Source: Dolomedes plantarius
Lineage: Eukaryota > Arthropoda > Arachnida > Araneae > Dolomedidae
Assembly: GCA_907164885.2 (NCBI GenBank)
Contig: OU015493.1
Location: 64,049,645 to 64,113,644 of the forward strand
Direction: 5' to 3'
Length of the DNA: 64,000 nt
Made by a program: the position numbers and the translations under genes. Position 1 is the stretch's first letter. The number at the start of each line of letters is the position of its first letter. Shown one piece after another: positions 1 to 9,790 of this stretch. A model generated the notes under the pieces. It had not been told where the DNA came from, made no database searches, and saw only the letters and a program-made list of their open reading frames with translations.

Positions 1-397
1 TTACACAAAAGGCGGATTTCGCTCCAAATGAGCGGTGAAATTGGGCGGAAACTAAATTAAAATCGCGGATATTTTTCATCGGCAGGCTTGGATTATGCAC
101 GCCGAGGCATAAAGCAGAAAACAAATAGAAACGGTGTTCCCGCAATTTAATACTTCTACTAATGTTTGGAAAACTTAATTTGCTGTTTCGTTATGCATAG
201 TGCAATTCGCGTTATTATGCGTGGCGCTTTAACGGGAGTGGTTTATTTATTTAATCATTTTTAAGTATTGTTTTTGGGGGTATTTCGAGAGATAAAACTA
301 ATTTGAGGGAATCGTATTCCCTTCATTCTTATAATATAGAATACATGTGCTATTTCATTCACGAGGAGTAAACGTTAACAAGTAGTTCACGGGATTG
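1..397. other. Intergenic or intronic DNA, no gene
   Basis: No supported open reading frame. The first ~240 bases are visibly richer in G+C and more complex than the AT-rich DNA that follows, with TTATGCATA- and TTATGCG-like motifs. That texture would fit a non-coding regulatory block, but nothing in the sequence proves a function. Confidence 0.4.
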
Positions 398-399
398 TA

Positions 400-909
400 C
401 AGGGTGTTTCAGAAAATTGTCGTAATTTCACGATCTAATGAGTTTAACAATGTTCGTTCAAATGACCTAATATTTTAAAATCATTTATAGAAATATATAA
501 AATTTTTATTTCGAAATTTTACGAGAAATTCTTTTTATTTTTTTAACTGACCATCACGTTCCCCAGACCCGACGCCTTATTTTTCCTCTGAGGGTATGTT
601 AAAGACCTGTTTTATGTACCTCCACTTTCTCCAAATGTATAGGAACACAAGCAGAGTATCAGTGCTGCTTTGGTAATTGTTACCAATGACATGCTTGGAA
701 TACCGACTTCACGGGTTCCGTGTCACAGGCGGTACATATTGAATATTTATATAATTGTTCATGGAATCTACATGCATTTGTATTTCTTATTTTGGTTAAT
801 AAATATTTAATAACTCAACGATAAGCGTCTCCAGTTTTATTAGACTAGCCAATGTTGTTTCTGAGATATTTATAACTCAAATGATGTGACATTTTTCTGA
901 AACACCCTG
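400..909. mobile_element. Non-autonomous mariner/IS630-type element, CAGGGTGT termini
   Basis: A perfect 17-bp terminal inverted repeat, CAGGGTGTTTCAGAAAA, starts at 400 and its reverse complement ends at 909. Both ends abut TA (398-399 and 910-911), the target duplication expected of the Tc1/mariner superfamily. At 510 bp the element is far too short to be autonomous. It retains a degraded fragment of transposase C-terminus (separate entry), so it is a deletion derivative rather than an unrelated MITE. Confidence 0.85.
554..750 (+). pseudogene. Transposase C-terminal remnant (DDD/E type)
   Basis: Translation inside the element gives SPDPTP. After a frameshift it continues FFL*GYVKDLFYVPPLSP, with a stop where a Trp codon is expected. 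This matches the common SPDLTP-x-DFFLWGYVKD-x-VYVPPLP segment, which holds the third catalytic acidic residue in mariner-like transposases of this type. About 150 bases further on, VHIEYL resembles the usual C-terminal GAHIEHL ending. The HTH and the first two catalytic residues are absent. The assignment rests on motif recognition over a short stretch and has at least two frame breaks. Confidence 0.65.
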
Positions 910-911
910 TA

Positions 912-1562
912 TAACAAAATTCGGAAAAAGTTACATCAACTATCTACAGACTTTGTGCTAAACTGTATATTCATTAATGTTTTCATTATCATCTTGATTA
1001 AAAACTGAACATTCTTTTCTAGACATATCAATTTTGTACTACACAGATCTTAATACATATATGCGTGTATAATAAATACAGTAAGTTGACTTTTAAATAG
1101 AAGATTAACAAGAAAAAAGTTTCAGCTCTGTAAGTGCAGATTTTGTTTTGATTGACATTATACTAACATTGGTTTGGATGAATACAGAATTTAAACTCCT
1201 TATTATTATGTACTTCAGATTGCTATCTTCCTTAATAAATTTTAAACTTTAATTTAACTTTTATTTTGGATTATGTTTTCAATAACTTAGCACTATTTTA
1301 ATAGCATTAATAGTATTCTAAATTAGACCTGATAATAGATTTTATTATATCTTACTTAGGAATGGGTTAGTACCTTCTTTTTAAAGTTTTCCGTTATACT
1401 GGTTTAGTATACAGGCTGATCAAAATGTTAATCAAAACTTATTACATGTAAGTTTCGATATTTTTCACAATTGTTTTCCACAAAACAAGATGATTCGAAT
1501 GTAATTAATATATAAATTTGTTGAAGCTTTTTTTTTCTTTTCAGAGGTGTCACTTCTCTTTA
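912..1562. other. AT-rich DNA, nothing recognised
   Basis: Low-complexity AT-rich sequence between two mobile elements. I see no open frame, repeat or RNA gene. Confidence 0.5.
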
Positions 1563-2255
1563 TCTATATAGTATAGTAGTATATAAAACAGTTCCGTAAC
1601 TGACTCACTAACTGACGTACAACGCACAGACCAAACCACTGGACCCAAAGGGCTGAAATTTTGCATGGCGATTCTTCTTATAGTGCAGGGGTGCACTAAG
1701 AAAAAATTTTGAAAAATTCTTCTTAGATTTTTTTAAATTAAATTTTTAAGTTGTTTTAGTAACTTTTTTTACGTTTGCATTTAATATAATTTTGTGAGGG
1801 TTATAAAATTTATATCACAAGAAAGATCATAAAAATTCCTTTAAAATGAGATCTTTTTCGAATCTTTACCTCCATTTTTTGATTTTTGGTGAATTTTTAA
1901 ATATTAATTTCTAGAATTTAATTTATTAAATGCTGATCACGTGATTTCTTTTTCTGGTACTTTAAATAAATTTATCGTCACGTGCATAACAACTAAATAG
2001 TCAAAAAAAAATTTTCTTGCTAATGCGGCAGACGATTGGACATTATCCAAAAGATATTAAAATACAGTAAAAGATATTATGTTCCTCAAACTGTACTATA
2101 TTAACTGTACTATATTCTTTAGAATGTCCTATTAGATTTAATTTGAATATTTTCTTTTACATTATTTTGTCTATAAAAATATTCTTTACGATTTTTTTAT
2201 AAATATATTTTTTTTTCCCATCAATTGTATACATTGACCGTCGTATATATTATAA

Positions 2256-2308
<53 letters not shown>

Positions 2309-2393
2309 TATATATATTTGGCATTAGTTGCCTATTCTGACCGTTGTATTTAATTTGAATGTATTCCGTAGCGAAGTGCGGGTTTTCAGCTAG
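1563..2393 (+). mobile_element. Non-autonomous Helitron
   Basis: The 5' end begins TCTATATAGTATAG directly after an A. The 3' end is CTAG directly before a T, the A|T insertion site and TC...CTAG termini typical of Helitrons. Just upstream of CTAG lies a degenerate GC-rich hairpin, CCGTAGCGAAGTGCGG, with a stem of about 5 bp. An internal CTGACTCACTAACTGAC block followed by ACGCACAGACCAAACCACT, and an internal (TA)n array, are the kind of sequence often seen in arthropod Helitrons. No Rep/helicase coding is present, so it is non-autonomous (831 bp). Confidence 0.75.
2259..2318. repeat. (TA)n microsatellite within Helitron
   Basis: Pure TA dinucleotide run with one TATAGATA interruption, located in the 3' part of the Helitron. 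Confidence 0.95.
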
Positions 2394-4080
2394 TCTGTTA
2401 TACAATTCAAATGCAAAATTTAATGACCCAAACTGAAATGGGGCCACATTATGCCCTTCAACAATATGCAGTTGACTCGCAATCTTACGAAACCGAACGG
2501 ATATCGGATGATGTTCATAAAATTGGAGTGTAGACCATTAAAACGGGTAACACAATCCATCTAAAATTTAAAATCCCGATCTGCAATGAATGTCTTTGCA
2601 AATTCCGTTACTTTTGGCTACAGTTAATGGGTATATACTTCTCGCACATTTTCTGAAATCACTCAACTTGTACCTTCTCCAGTTTTGATTGCGTTGCTAC
2701 AATAAAATGCCTTTGGGAAATTGCAACACTAACTTTAAGGTGTTACATAATTTAAAACTGCTTCTTTTCTCTTTCTGATATAATTATAGCCTCTAGCGTT
2801 CAAAGACATAGGAGCAACGTCAACTCTAAGTGAAATATTGGAATTGAAAGTATTGTAAGGTTTACAGGTTATCCTGTATATTTAATATTGTGATATTTTG
2901 TACACAGTCTCATAATCACCATGTTTCTTATAACATCTAATTCTAAGTAACACTAACATTTCTTCGTACCTATCAAAAGTTAAAATCTGTATTTAAGAGT
3001 TATCTCATGATTGGCAACATCCTTATAAAAGCACAGAGAGTCTAGACATGATAAAGAAATAATGTTGTAAATATTCCTCTAGGATTCAATTTAGAAACAT
3101 TTTTACACAGTTTAATACAAATTCTTTTATATACATTAAATTATTGTTTAAAAGATATCAACATCTGAAGGTTAGACATGAATATTTAAATTTTCAACAG
3201 ATATTTCCAACTAATAATCGTCGATAATGTTTTTCATAAAGCTATAGGTTTTATTTCATGGGAGAATTGTCTTATAAGTGATTTCGAAATATTCTACGCA
3301 ATTACAGAACCCCATTTTCAGATCATACATATTGAATTTGATGTTTTCATTTTCATGGTCATTCATCTTTACACTTTGAAACAATTTTGACTAAAATCAT
3401 CTCATTTAAGGATTTTTTTTTTCCTACACCTAAAATCCAACTGACAAACTCGAGAACTGAACCTAGATTATTTTGCTTTCAGGGCAGAACTGTGGTCGAT
3501 AATGCCAATAAGCGAGCCCATTCTGTTCACTAATGCTTCCTTCAATTTATATACAAGATATTTAATGACATGCGTGGATTTCGTTCAAAAAGTACACTCA
3601 GTTACATTAGGTTAACTGAAAAAAGATTGTTTCAAATCTGTAATAGAAGTTACATGCTGAAGAACTAAGTAAACGCACGAATTATAAATTTTCATTTTCA
3701 TTTTTCTCCCTATACGAGTGCGTTTTTACATCTATCACCTCATAAACGTGACTGAATTTGTATTCAACAAAAAAAAAAAATACTTAACCTCTCCTGAATT
3801 CCAAAAGGTACAAGAAATACATTTTTTCGGAAAGTTTCGTGGACTTTTTCATTTTTCCTTTGCAGAACAAAAGAAATTACAAACCTCACGCAAACTGGAT
3901 TTTTGACTAGCCCTCCAAATATTTGTTCCGAATTTCGAACTTCTATTTGGTCTGTACGAGATTTTGTTTTAAGTACTTTTTTCTGTAATTTTTCATTTGA
4001 GTCATTAGTTTCACCTTCCCTTTGGTCACGAACTTTAGCAGAGAAAATGAAGGAGGGGATTTAAGAACAGAAAAGTGGTT
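2394..4080. other. AT-rich DNA, nothing recognised
   Basis: No feature supported. Open frames here are short (at most ~60 codons), lack domain similarity and are what chance gives in AT-rich DNA. Confidence 0.5.
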
Positions 4081-4640
4081 TTTATTATAAATATTAACAC
4101 CAAATCAAAATCGTAATATCGTAACCATCAAATCATGATCATCATCAAACTTCAATCATCAAATCATAATCAGATATACTATTCGGAAACTTTCGAAAGG
4201 TTTTATTTCTTTGAGAATGGAAATATATCTTCCAAAAGTACAAAAGAAATTTCAAAATTAAAAAATAATATTTAGTATAAATCTTAAAATTAAATCAAAA
4301 TCACAATGTCATAAATATTGAATCATAATAATCATCAAACATATATCATCATATCGTAATCAGATATTGGGATTGGTAGTTTTCAAAAGATTTTATCTGT
4401 TTGAAAATTGAAATATTTTTTTCGAAATTTCAAAAGAAATTTTAAAATGAAATATACTTTTTACTATAAATCTTAACATCAACTGAAAATCCTAATATCA
4501 TAATCATCAGACTAAAATCCACTACATCAATGGTGGATTTTCAAAAGTTTTTTTTTTGTTTCAGCATTGAAGTATATTTTCCGAAATCACAAAAGAAGTT
4601 TAAAATGCAGTATAAAATCAAAACTTATGTTATCTTTTTT
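4081..4640. repeat. Degenerate tandem repeat, ~190-bp period, about 3 copies
   Basis: The motif TATAAATCTTAACATCAA (with variants) recurs at about 4081, 4271 and 4460, giving spacings of 190 and 189. Within each unit the order is conserved: an ATCATAATCATCAAAC stretch, then TTTCGAAAGATTTTATTT-like, then AAAAGAAATTTCAAAAT-like. Copies are strongly diverged, so the array is old. Confidence 0.75.
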
Positions 4641-5406
4641 TTCCCTCAGTGCGCTCAAAACTTGAAAGTTCATATATAGTTTAAACTCCAACCCGAAATA
4701 TCTTCAAGACCTGGAAGAAACCTGAATTAAAAGTTTTTGTCTTATACTAATTTTTAAGATTACGGAGGACTTTTAATTAATAGTCCTCTTAATGATTTAA
4801 AAAATGAAATAAAAACAATGTCAAATACTCGTAATTGAAAGATAAAGTTCTGTAAGAGTAAAATAGGTATTATTTAGATCTTAGTTAGATATTAGAACAT
4901 AGTTAGATATTAAATAAAACACTGATTTTTCAACTGTTACTTAATTAAATTGTCTTAGGAACATTTTAAATTTCATTTGCAAATATAGTGAGATTTGAAC
5001 TTAAAATAATTAAATATAGTGATATGCACCCCTTACTTACAAACAAAAAAACAATTGTCACTAGTATAAACAAATACTTATTTATATTTATAAATATTAA
5101 CAGACAATAGGCATCTGACATCATGGGTGTCTTTGTGATAACGCAGAAGATCTTTATTTTATTATTTCAAAAAGAATTTGCGGTTACTGCGCAACTTCTA
5201 CACTCACAAGTGTTTTTTAAAAAAAATACCCTCCGCATATCGATAAAGGCAACGTTAAGTGCTGTCTGGGGTTAAGATTATTTAAATGCTAGTGGGATGA
5301 ATAATAATATCGTCATAATGCGCATGTATAATGCACAAAGATTCGTTGGGAGGGATCTTCCTCTCAGCATACGAACTGTCTTTACAACTTTGTTGTAAAT
5401 ATATTA
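4641..5406. other. AT-rich DNA, nothing recognised
   Basis: No gene or repeat recognised. Around 5210-5390 the sequence is somewhat more complex (CCCTCCGCATATCGATAAAG), without an interpretable frame. Confidence 0.45.
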
Positions 5407-5575
5407 GTTTGGTTTGTTTTGGAGTGCTACTGTCAATTTTTTGCTGTACGAGGGCTAATTAGACCGGGACCTATTGCTTAATGTTAATTCCGAACAGATA
5501 TAATCATACCACGAGTGGGACTTGATCCAATAGACTATGGTACAGACTGCTAACGCCCTAGCCATTCGACTAACT
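5407..5575 (-). mobile_element. tRNA-derived SINE, family A, diverged copy
   Basis: Read on the minus strand, the right end gives ATGGCTAGGGCGTTAGCAG (A-box-like). About 45 bases on comes GGATCAAGTCCCAC (B-box-like; consensus GGTTCGAGTCC), the split polymerase III promoter of a tRNA head. The body and the CCAAAAC/CAAACC-rich 3' tail match the copy at 47672-47835. Shared segments include GGTCCCGGTCTAATTAGCCC and AGCACTCCAAA. Two dispersed matching copies plus a tRNA-like head make a SINE the best reading. Confidence 0.75.
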
Positions 5576-5685
5576 GTTTAATAAAATCTAGTGTCTTCAG
5601 TGAACAGACGTGTCTTTAGTTTTAAGTCTGGTGTACTTTTATTTGCCTAATTCTGATGGAGTAGGGGCGATAAGATAGGGATACT

Positions 5686-6010
5686 ATGAACCATATGCAA
5701 ATATGACCTAAAAGTTCACGATAGTTCAATGCCAGTATTCTATAGAGCATATGGAAAGATGACCTAAACATTTACAATAGTTTAAAGTCTGTATTCTATA
5801 CACCATATGCAAAGATGACCTAAAAGTTTACAATAATTTAATGTCTGTATTCTATATAGCATATGTAAAGTTGACCTAAAAGTTTACAATAGTTTAAGGC
5901 ATGTATCCTATGGAGCATATGCAAAGAGAACCTAAAAGTTTACAATAGTTTAATTTCTGTATTCTCTAGAGCATATGCAAGGAGACCTAAAAGTTTACAA
6001 TAATTTAATC
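5686..6010. repeat. 61-bp minisatellite, ~5 copies
   Basis: The unit GCATATGCAAAGATGACC followed by TAAAAGTTTACAATAGTTTA and a TCTGTATTCTATA segment repeats about every 61 bases, with moderate divergence. Each unit carries ATGCAAA next to TGACCT. These resemble a POU/octamer core and a nuclear-receptor half-site, but the resemblance may only reflect the repeat consensus. Confidence 0.9.
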
Positions 6011-6724
6011 TTCTTACGAACAACAGTCTTGCATTAAACAGTGCTGTTGAATGAATCATTATATTTCCCCGAAACGTTAAATGTAATTATCTTAAAATGT
6101 TCATCTCTTAAAAAGAATTTGCTCTTCTGCATATTAGGAATTCCAATTTCATTTTTCAAAATCCATGTCTTTAACCTTTTTTGAAATTTTTATGTTTCTT
6201 AAAAATGTATCGCTCACTCTCTCTCTCTCTCTTCAAATGGAAACTATTTCACTTCACATATCATATTTTACACGCTATATTTCCCACTTTTAATGCCCTC
6301 TTAATGAACTTAAAATGGAATTCTGAAAATGTAAAGGTTCACATCTCATTATACTTATTTCCCCTTTTTTTGACATTTCCCGCACGCGAAGGTGATTAGG
6401 AACATTTGCAGTGCAGGTAGATTCAATCCTCTCCTTATCTGCATTCACAAGAGCAAGGGTACCTTAGGATTTTACAAGGAAATTTCCTAATAACGTCATT
6501 TCAGCGAATTATAAATCTATGATTTTTTTCAATGATTAAAAGGAACTTCATTTAAATGAATTCCCTTTCTTGCCTAAAATCAGTATATTTCGAGAATACA
6601 TTGAAAAAAAAGGGAAAAATAAGTTTTACAATTCTTGACAACTGTATCTGAAATTCATGGGAGGTATTTAGTTCATATTAAAGCAGACATATAATGGGAA
6701 TACGACTCTGATTTTAGTTTAATA
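6011..6724. other. AT-rich DNA, nothing recognised
   Basis: Contains a short (CT)n run near 6218 and a 72-codon open frame with no recognisable domain. No supported gene. Confidence 0.45.
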
Positions 6725-7280
6725 CAGGGTGTCCGTACTAAAGGTATTCAAAAGTCATGACTTTTTTTTTTTTACGGAACTACCCATTAGAATTTTTAAA
6801 AAAATATTTAAATAGAAAGAACATCTCACCAAGTTTTAATATCAAACAGACTTAGATCATAGTATCTTAGATTTCGATGTGTGCACCTTTTGTAGTACTA
6901 CAAACGTCTAAATGGTAATCCAGATCTCTCCAATTGCTTCGTTGCATATCAGGAGCTATTACACGAATTGCTTTAATGATACGCTTCTTCAACTAATCGA
7001 CATGTTTATACACATCGGATGTAATGAATCTCCAAGCAAAAAAGTCTAATAACGCCTGATATGCTACAGAACACTTGGAGAAAACTAGATCACCATTTAG
7101 ACGTTAGTCGTGCTACAAAAGGTGCACACATCGAAATTTATGATACTACGATCGAAATCCATGATTGATATTAAACTTATTGAGAGGTTCTTTCTATTTA
7201 AATAATTTTTTAAAATTCTAATGGGTAGTTCCGTAAAATATAAGTCATGACTTTTGGCTACCGTCAGCCCGGACACTCTC
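6725..7280. mobile_element. Fold-back element with long inverted repeats
   Basis: The left arm begins CAGGGTGTCCG after TA. The right end is the diverged complement CGGACACTCTC. The arms match over roughly 230 bases. Shared landmarks include AAAAGTCATGACTT, TACGGAACTACCCATTAGAA, TTTAAATAGAAAGAAC and GATGTGTGCACCTTTTGTAG, present on the left and in reverse complement on the right. The whole ~556 bp can therefore fold into one long imperfect hairpin. No transposase is encoded. Terminus and TA flank suggest the Tc1/mariner superfamily. Confidence 0.8.
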
Positions 7281-7781
7281 AATTTTTGTACCACTACTCC
7301 AAACAGTTAATTCATAATTTGTGGTGACATGTATCAGTGTGTGCTTTAAAAAACTATGTTCTAATAATTTTACGCCCCAAAAAATAATCGTGAGCAAATG
7401 GAAAAGATAAAAAACTTAAAAATCGACAGGCAGACATACATGTGGATACAAATTAATACTCAGTTACCTCGAACCTTACACATTTCACTTTACGGCACTG
7501 TCAGGACGTCCTTTCTTTTCTATAGTTGTTTTCGTGATTTACTCTGTGTCAAAGATTTAATATTTTTTAAATTTAGCAGGTTAACAGGAGAGTTGAGAAA
7601 GGGGTATTTTCTCAGTGAGAAGGAAAATTTAATGTATCTTTTTATATGATAAGTTTATCGGAATTTTATTTATGGATTATTTGAGAATTCATTTTAAAAT
7701 CAGAATTTAATATTCTCCTCAAGCATTAGACGTAACCAAAAAGTAACCTTACTACTGGAACAAAATTAATTTAATTCATAC
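7281..7781. other. AT-rich DNA, nothing recognised
   Basis: An 83-codon open frame on the plus strand (7398-7649) has no recognisable domain and AT-driven composition. I do not call it a gene. Confidence 0.45.
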
Positions 7782-8365
7782 ACATTTAGCAAATAATTTG
7801 TAAAACAAGAGTCACTTCTTTGACAACAGCCATCCAGAAATAGAAATCGATCTAATGATCACTGAATTTCGAAGCCTCTATCCTAACCCCATGGATACCA
7901 TCTCCTCCATTTTTATTATCAAAACCTACATTTACCAAAAAATTTGTAAAATAAGAGTTACTTCTTTGACAACAGCCATCCAGAAATAGAAATCGATCTC
8001 ATGATCACTGAATTTCGAAGCCTCTATCCTAACCCTATGGATAATATCTTCTACATATTTATTATCAAAATCTACATTTAGCAAACAATTTGTAAAATAA
8101 GAGTTACTTCTTTGACAACAGCCATCCAGAATTAGAAATCGATCTCATGATCACTAAATTTCGAAGCCTCCATGCTAACCCTATGGATACCATCTCCTAC
8201 ATTTTTATTATCAAAACCTACATTTAGCAAATAATTTGTAAAATAAGAGTTACTTCTTTTACAACAGCCATCCAGAATTAGAAATCCATCTCATGATCAC
8301 TGAATTTTGAATCTTCTATCCTAACCCTATGGATACCATCTCCTACATTTTTATTATCAAAACCT
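7782..8365. repeat. 146-bp tandem repeat, 4 copies
   Basis: Units start with ACATTTAGCAAATAATTTG at 7782, 7928, 8074 and 8220, exactly 146 apart each time. Each contains TTCTTTGACAACAGCCATCC, GAAATCGATCTCATGATCAC and CCTATGGATACCATCTCC. Copies differ by scattered substitutions and the constant spacing indicates almost no indels. Confidence 0.95.
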
Positions 8366-9530
8366 ATAATTCTTATTTAACTTATCATTGCAAAACATAC
8401 TATATATTATATTTATTAAACGTAAGAGGATCAGATTAAGAAATAGTGTACTGCCAACTCATGACAAAACAATGATTTTTATTTCAAAAAAGGATTTTTA
8501 ATGAATTTTTATGCACTCATGGACAATCAACATCAACTTTAGCTTAGGGCAAATTTTCAAAGCGGATAGGCACAAAGCATTGAAGTAAACAAACTGGGAA
8601 GGAACTGAAGAAATGAAACAGCATTGAATTATAATGCTTAGCAAGCATTTAAAGAAAATACATTTCTAAGAACAATCACTGGTCCTTTGCAGGCTGCGTC
8701 GATCTAGGACAAATCAGAATCGATGTGTTGATTTAAACATGGATTTCTTTCTCCTTTTTCAGACAGTTAAAAACGAGTTTAACGTCTTGAAAATAACAGC
8801 TCTAAAAAGGTGATATTTACTTTAGATTATTTCCCAACAGGAGAAAAAAAAATATACAATGAACTTAAACATTCTGCATATTTTCTGTTTAAAAAAAACA
8901 ATAGTCCGAATTTTGTCGTGGATTTTATCGCGCAATTTGCATTTAACGATTTCGTATTTTCTTTCCCGGGTTAAAAATTACGATTGTCACCAGGACGACT
9001 AGATATTTGTATTCCCCACAGATACAAAACATAAATAATGGAAGTAGACAAGAACGCGTAAACAAAGTCGAATAAAAATGCACGATAGAGTTGTTTTTTT
9101 TTTCTATAGCCCGCACAATTTGTGCTGCCGTTTTGTGAGAAAAAAGCTTAGGTTAAAGTGTTGAAATGTTTTGCAATGATTTTTTTTTATTCCATTGAAT
9201 TCCTAGATGGTAGAGAAGGAAATTCTTCCCTCTTAGCTGCAAAAAAACCCATTCAGTTGCTTCTGATACCATGACTGAAAATCATTGTATGTTTGGATAG
9301 AATACATTTATAAGTTCTAATGTAGAGAGATAAGGTACGAGGAATTTGAGGAAAACTACCATACAGTAACAGTAAAAATTAGGGAATAATATTTTTTTTT
9401 AACATTATATTAGTGCTTACAAAAAATACGAAAAAACTTTTTTCAATTTTTGTTTTCAGAAATAAAAACAGATACATAGTTCGTTATTCAAGTACTCTTT
9501 TATTATAACTTTTTTACAAGGCCCAAATTA
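8366..9530. other. AT-rich DNA, nothing recognised
   Basis: No coding, RNA or repeat feature seen. Several homopolymer T runs. Confidence 0.45.
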
Positions 9531-9790
9531 GCCTATTGCTAGCGCGTTGTGCTTTGAACTAGGGATGCTCGGTTTGAATCCCAGAGACAACCTTTAAATA
9601 CCTTTGTGTCTAGTTCGGATATGAACACGTTAAATCCGCAAACCTTCTATGAAGTCAAAGAGGGTGGGAGGAGGTACGAGCCAATCAGATGTCGCCCCTG
9701 GGGTCTAATCTGTAAAAATTAAGGTGACACCAGGGGGGTCACCTATACGAACCCTCATGGAAAACGATTATCGCAGATTAAATGCAAATG
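9531..9790 (+). mobile_element. tRNA-derived SINE, family B
   Basis: The head holds an A-box-like TAGCCTATTGCTAGCGCG and, about 45 bases later, the B-box-like GGTTTGAATCCC. The body contains TGTCTAGTTCGGATATGAAC, CACGTTAAATCCG and CCAATCAGATGTCGCCCCTG. The reverse complement of 36421-36722 carries the same landmarks in the same order (TAGCGCGTT, GTCTAGGCCGGATATGGGC, CACGTTGAATCCG, CAGATGTTGTCTGG). No clear target duplication or poly-A tail was identified. Confidence 0.7.

Noticed and set aside
7782..8365. Possible CRISPR-like spacing at 146 bp
   Set aside because: Entire 146-bp units are homologous, so it is a simple tandem repeat.
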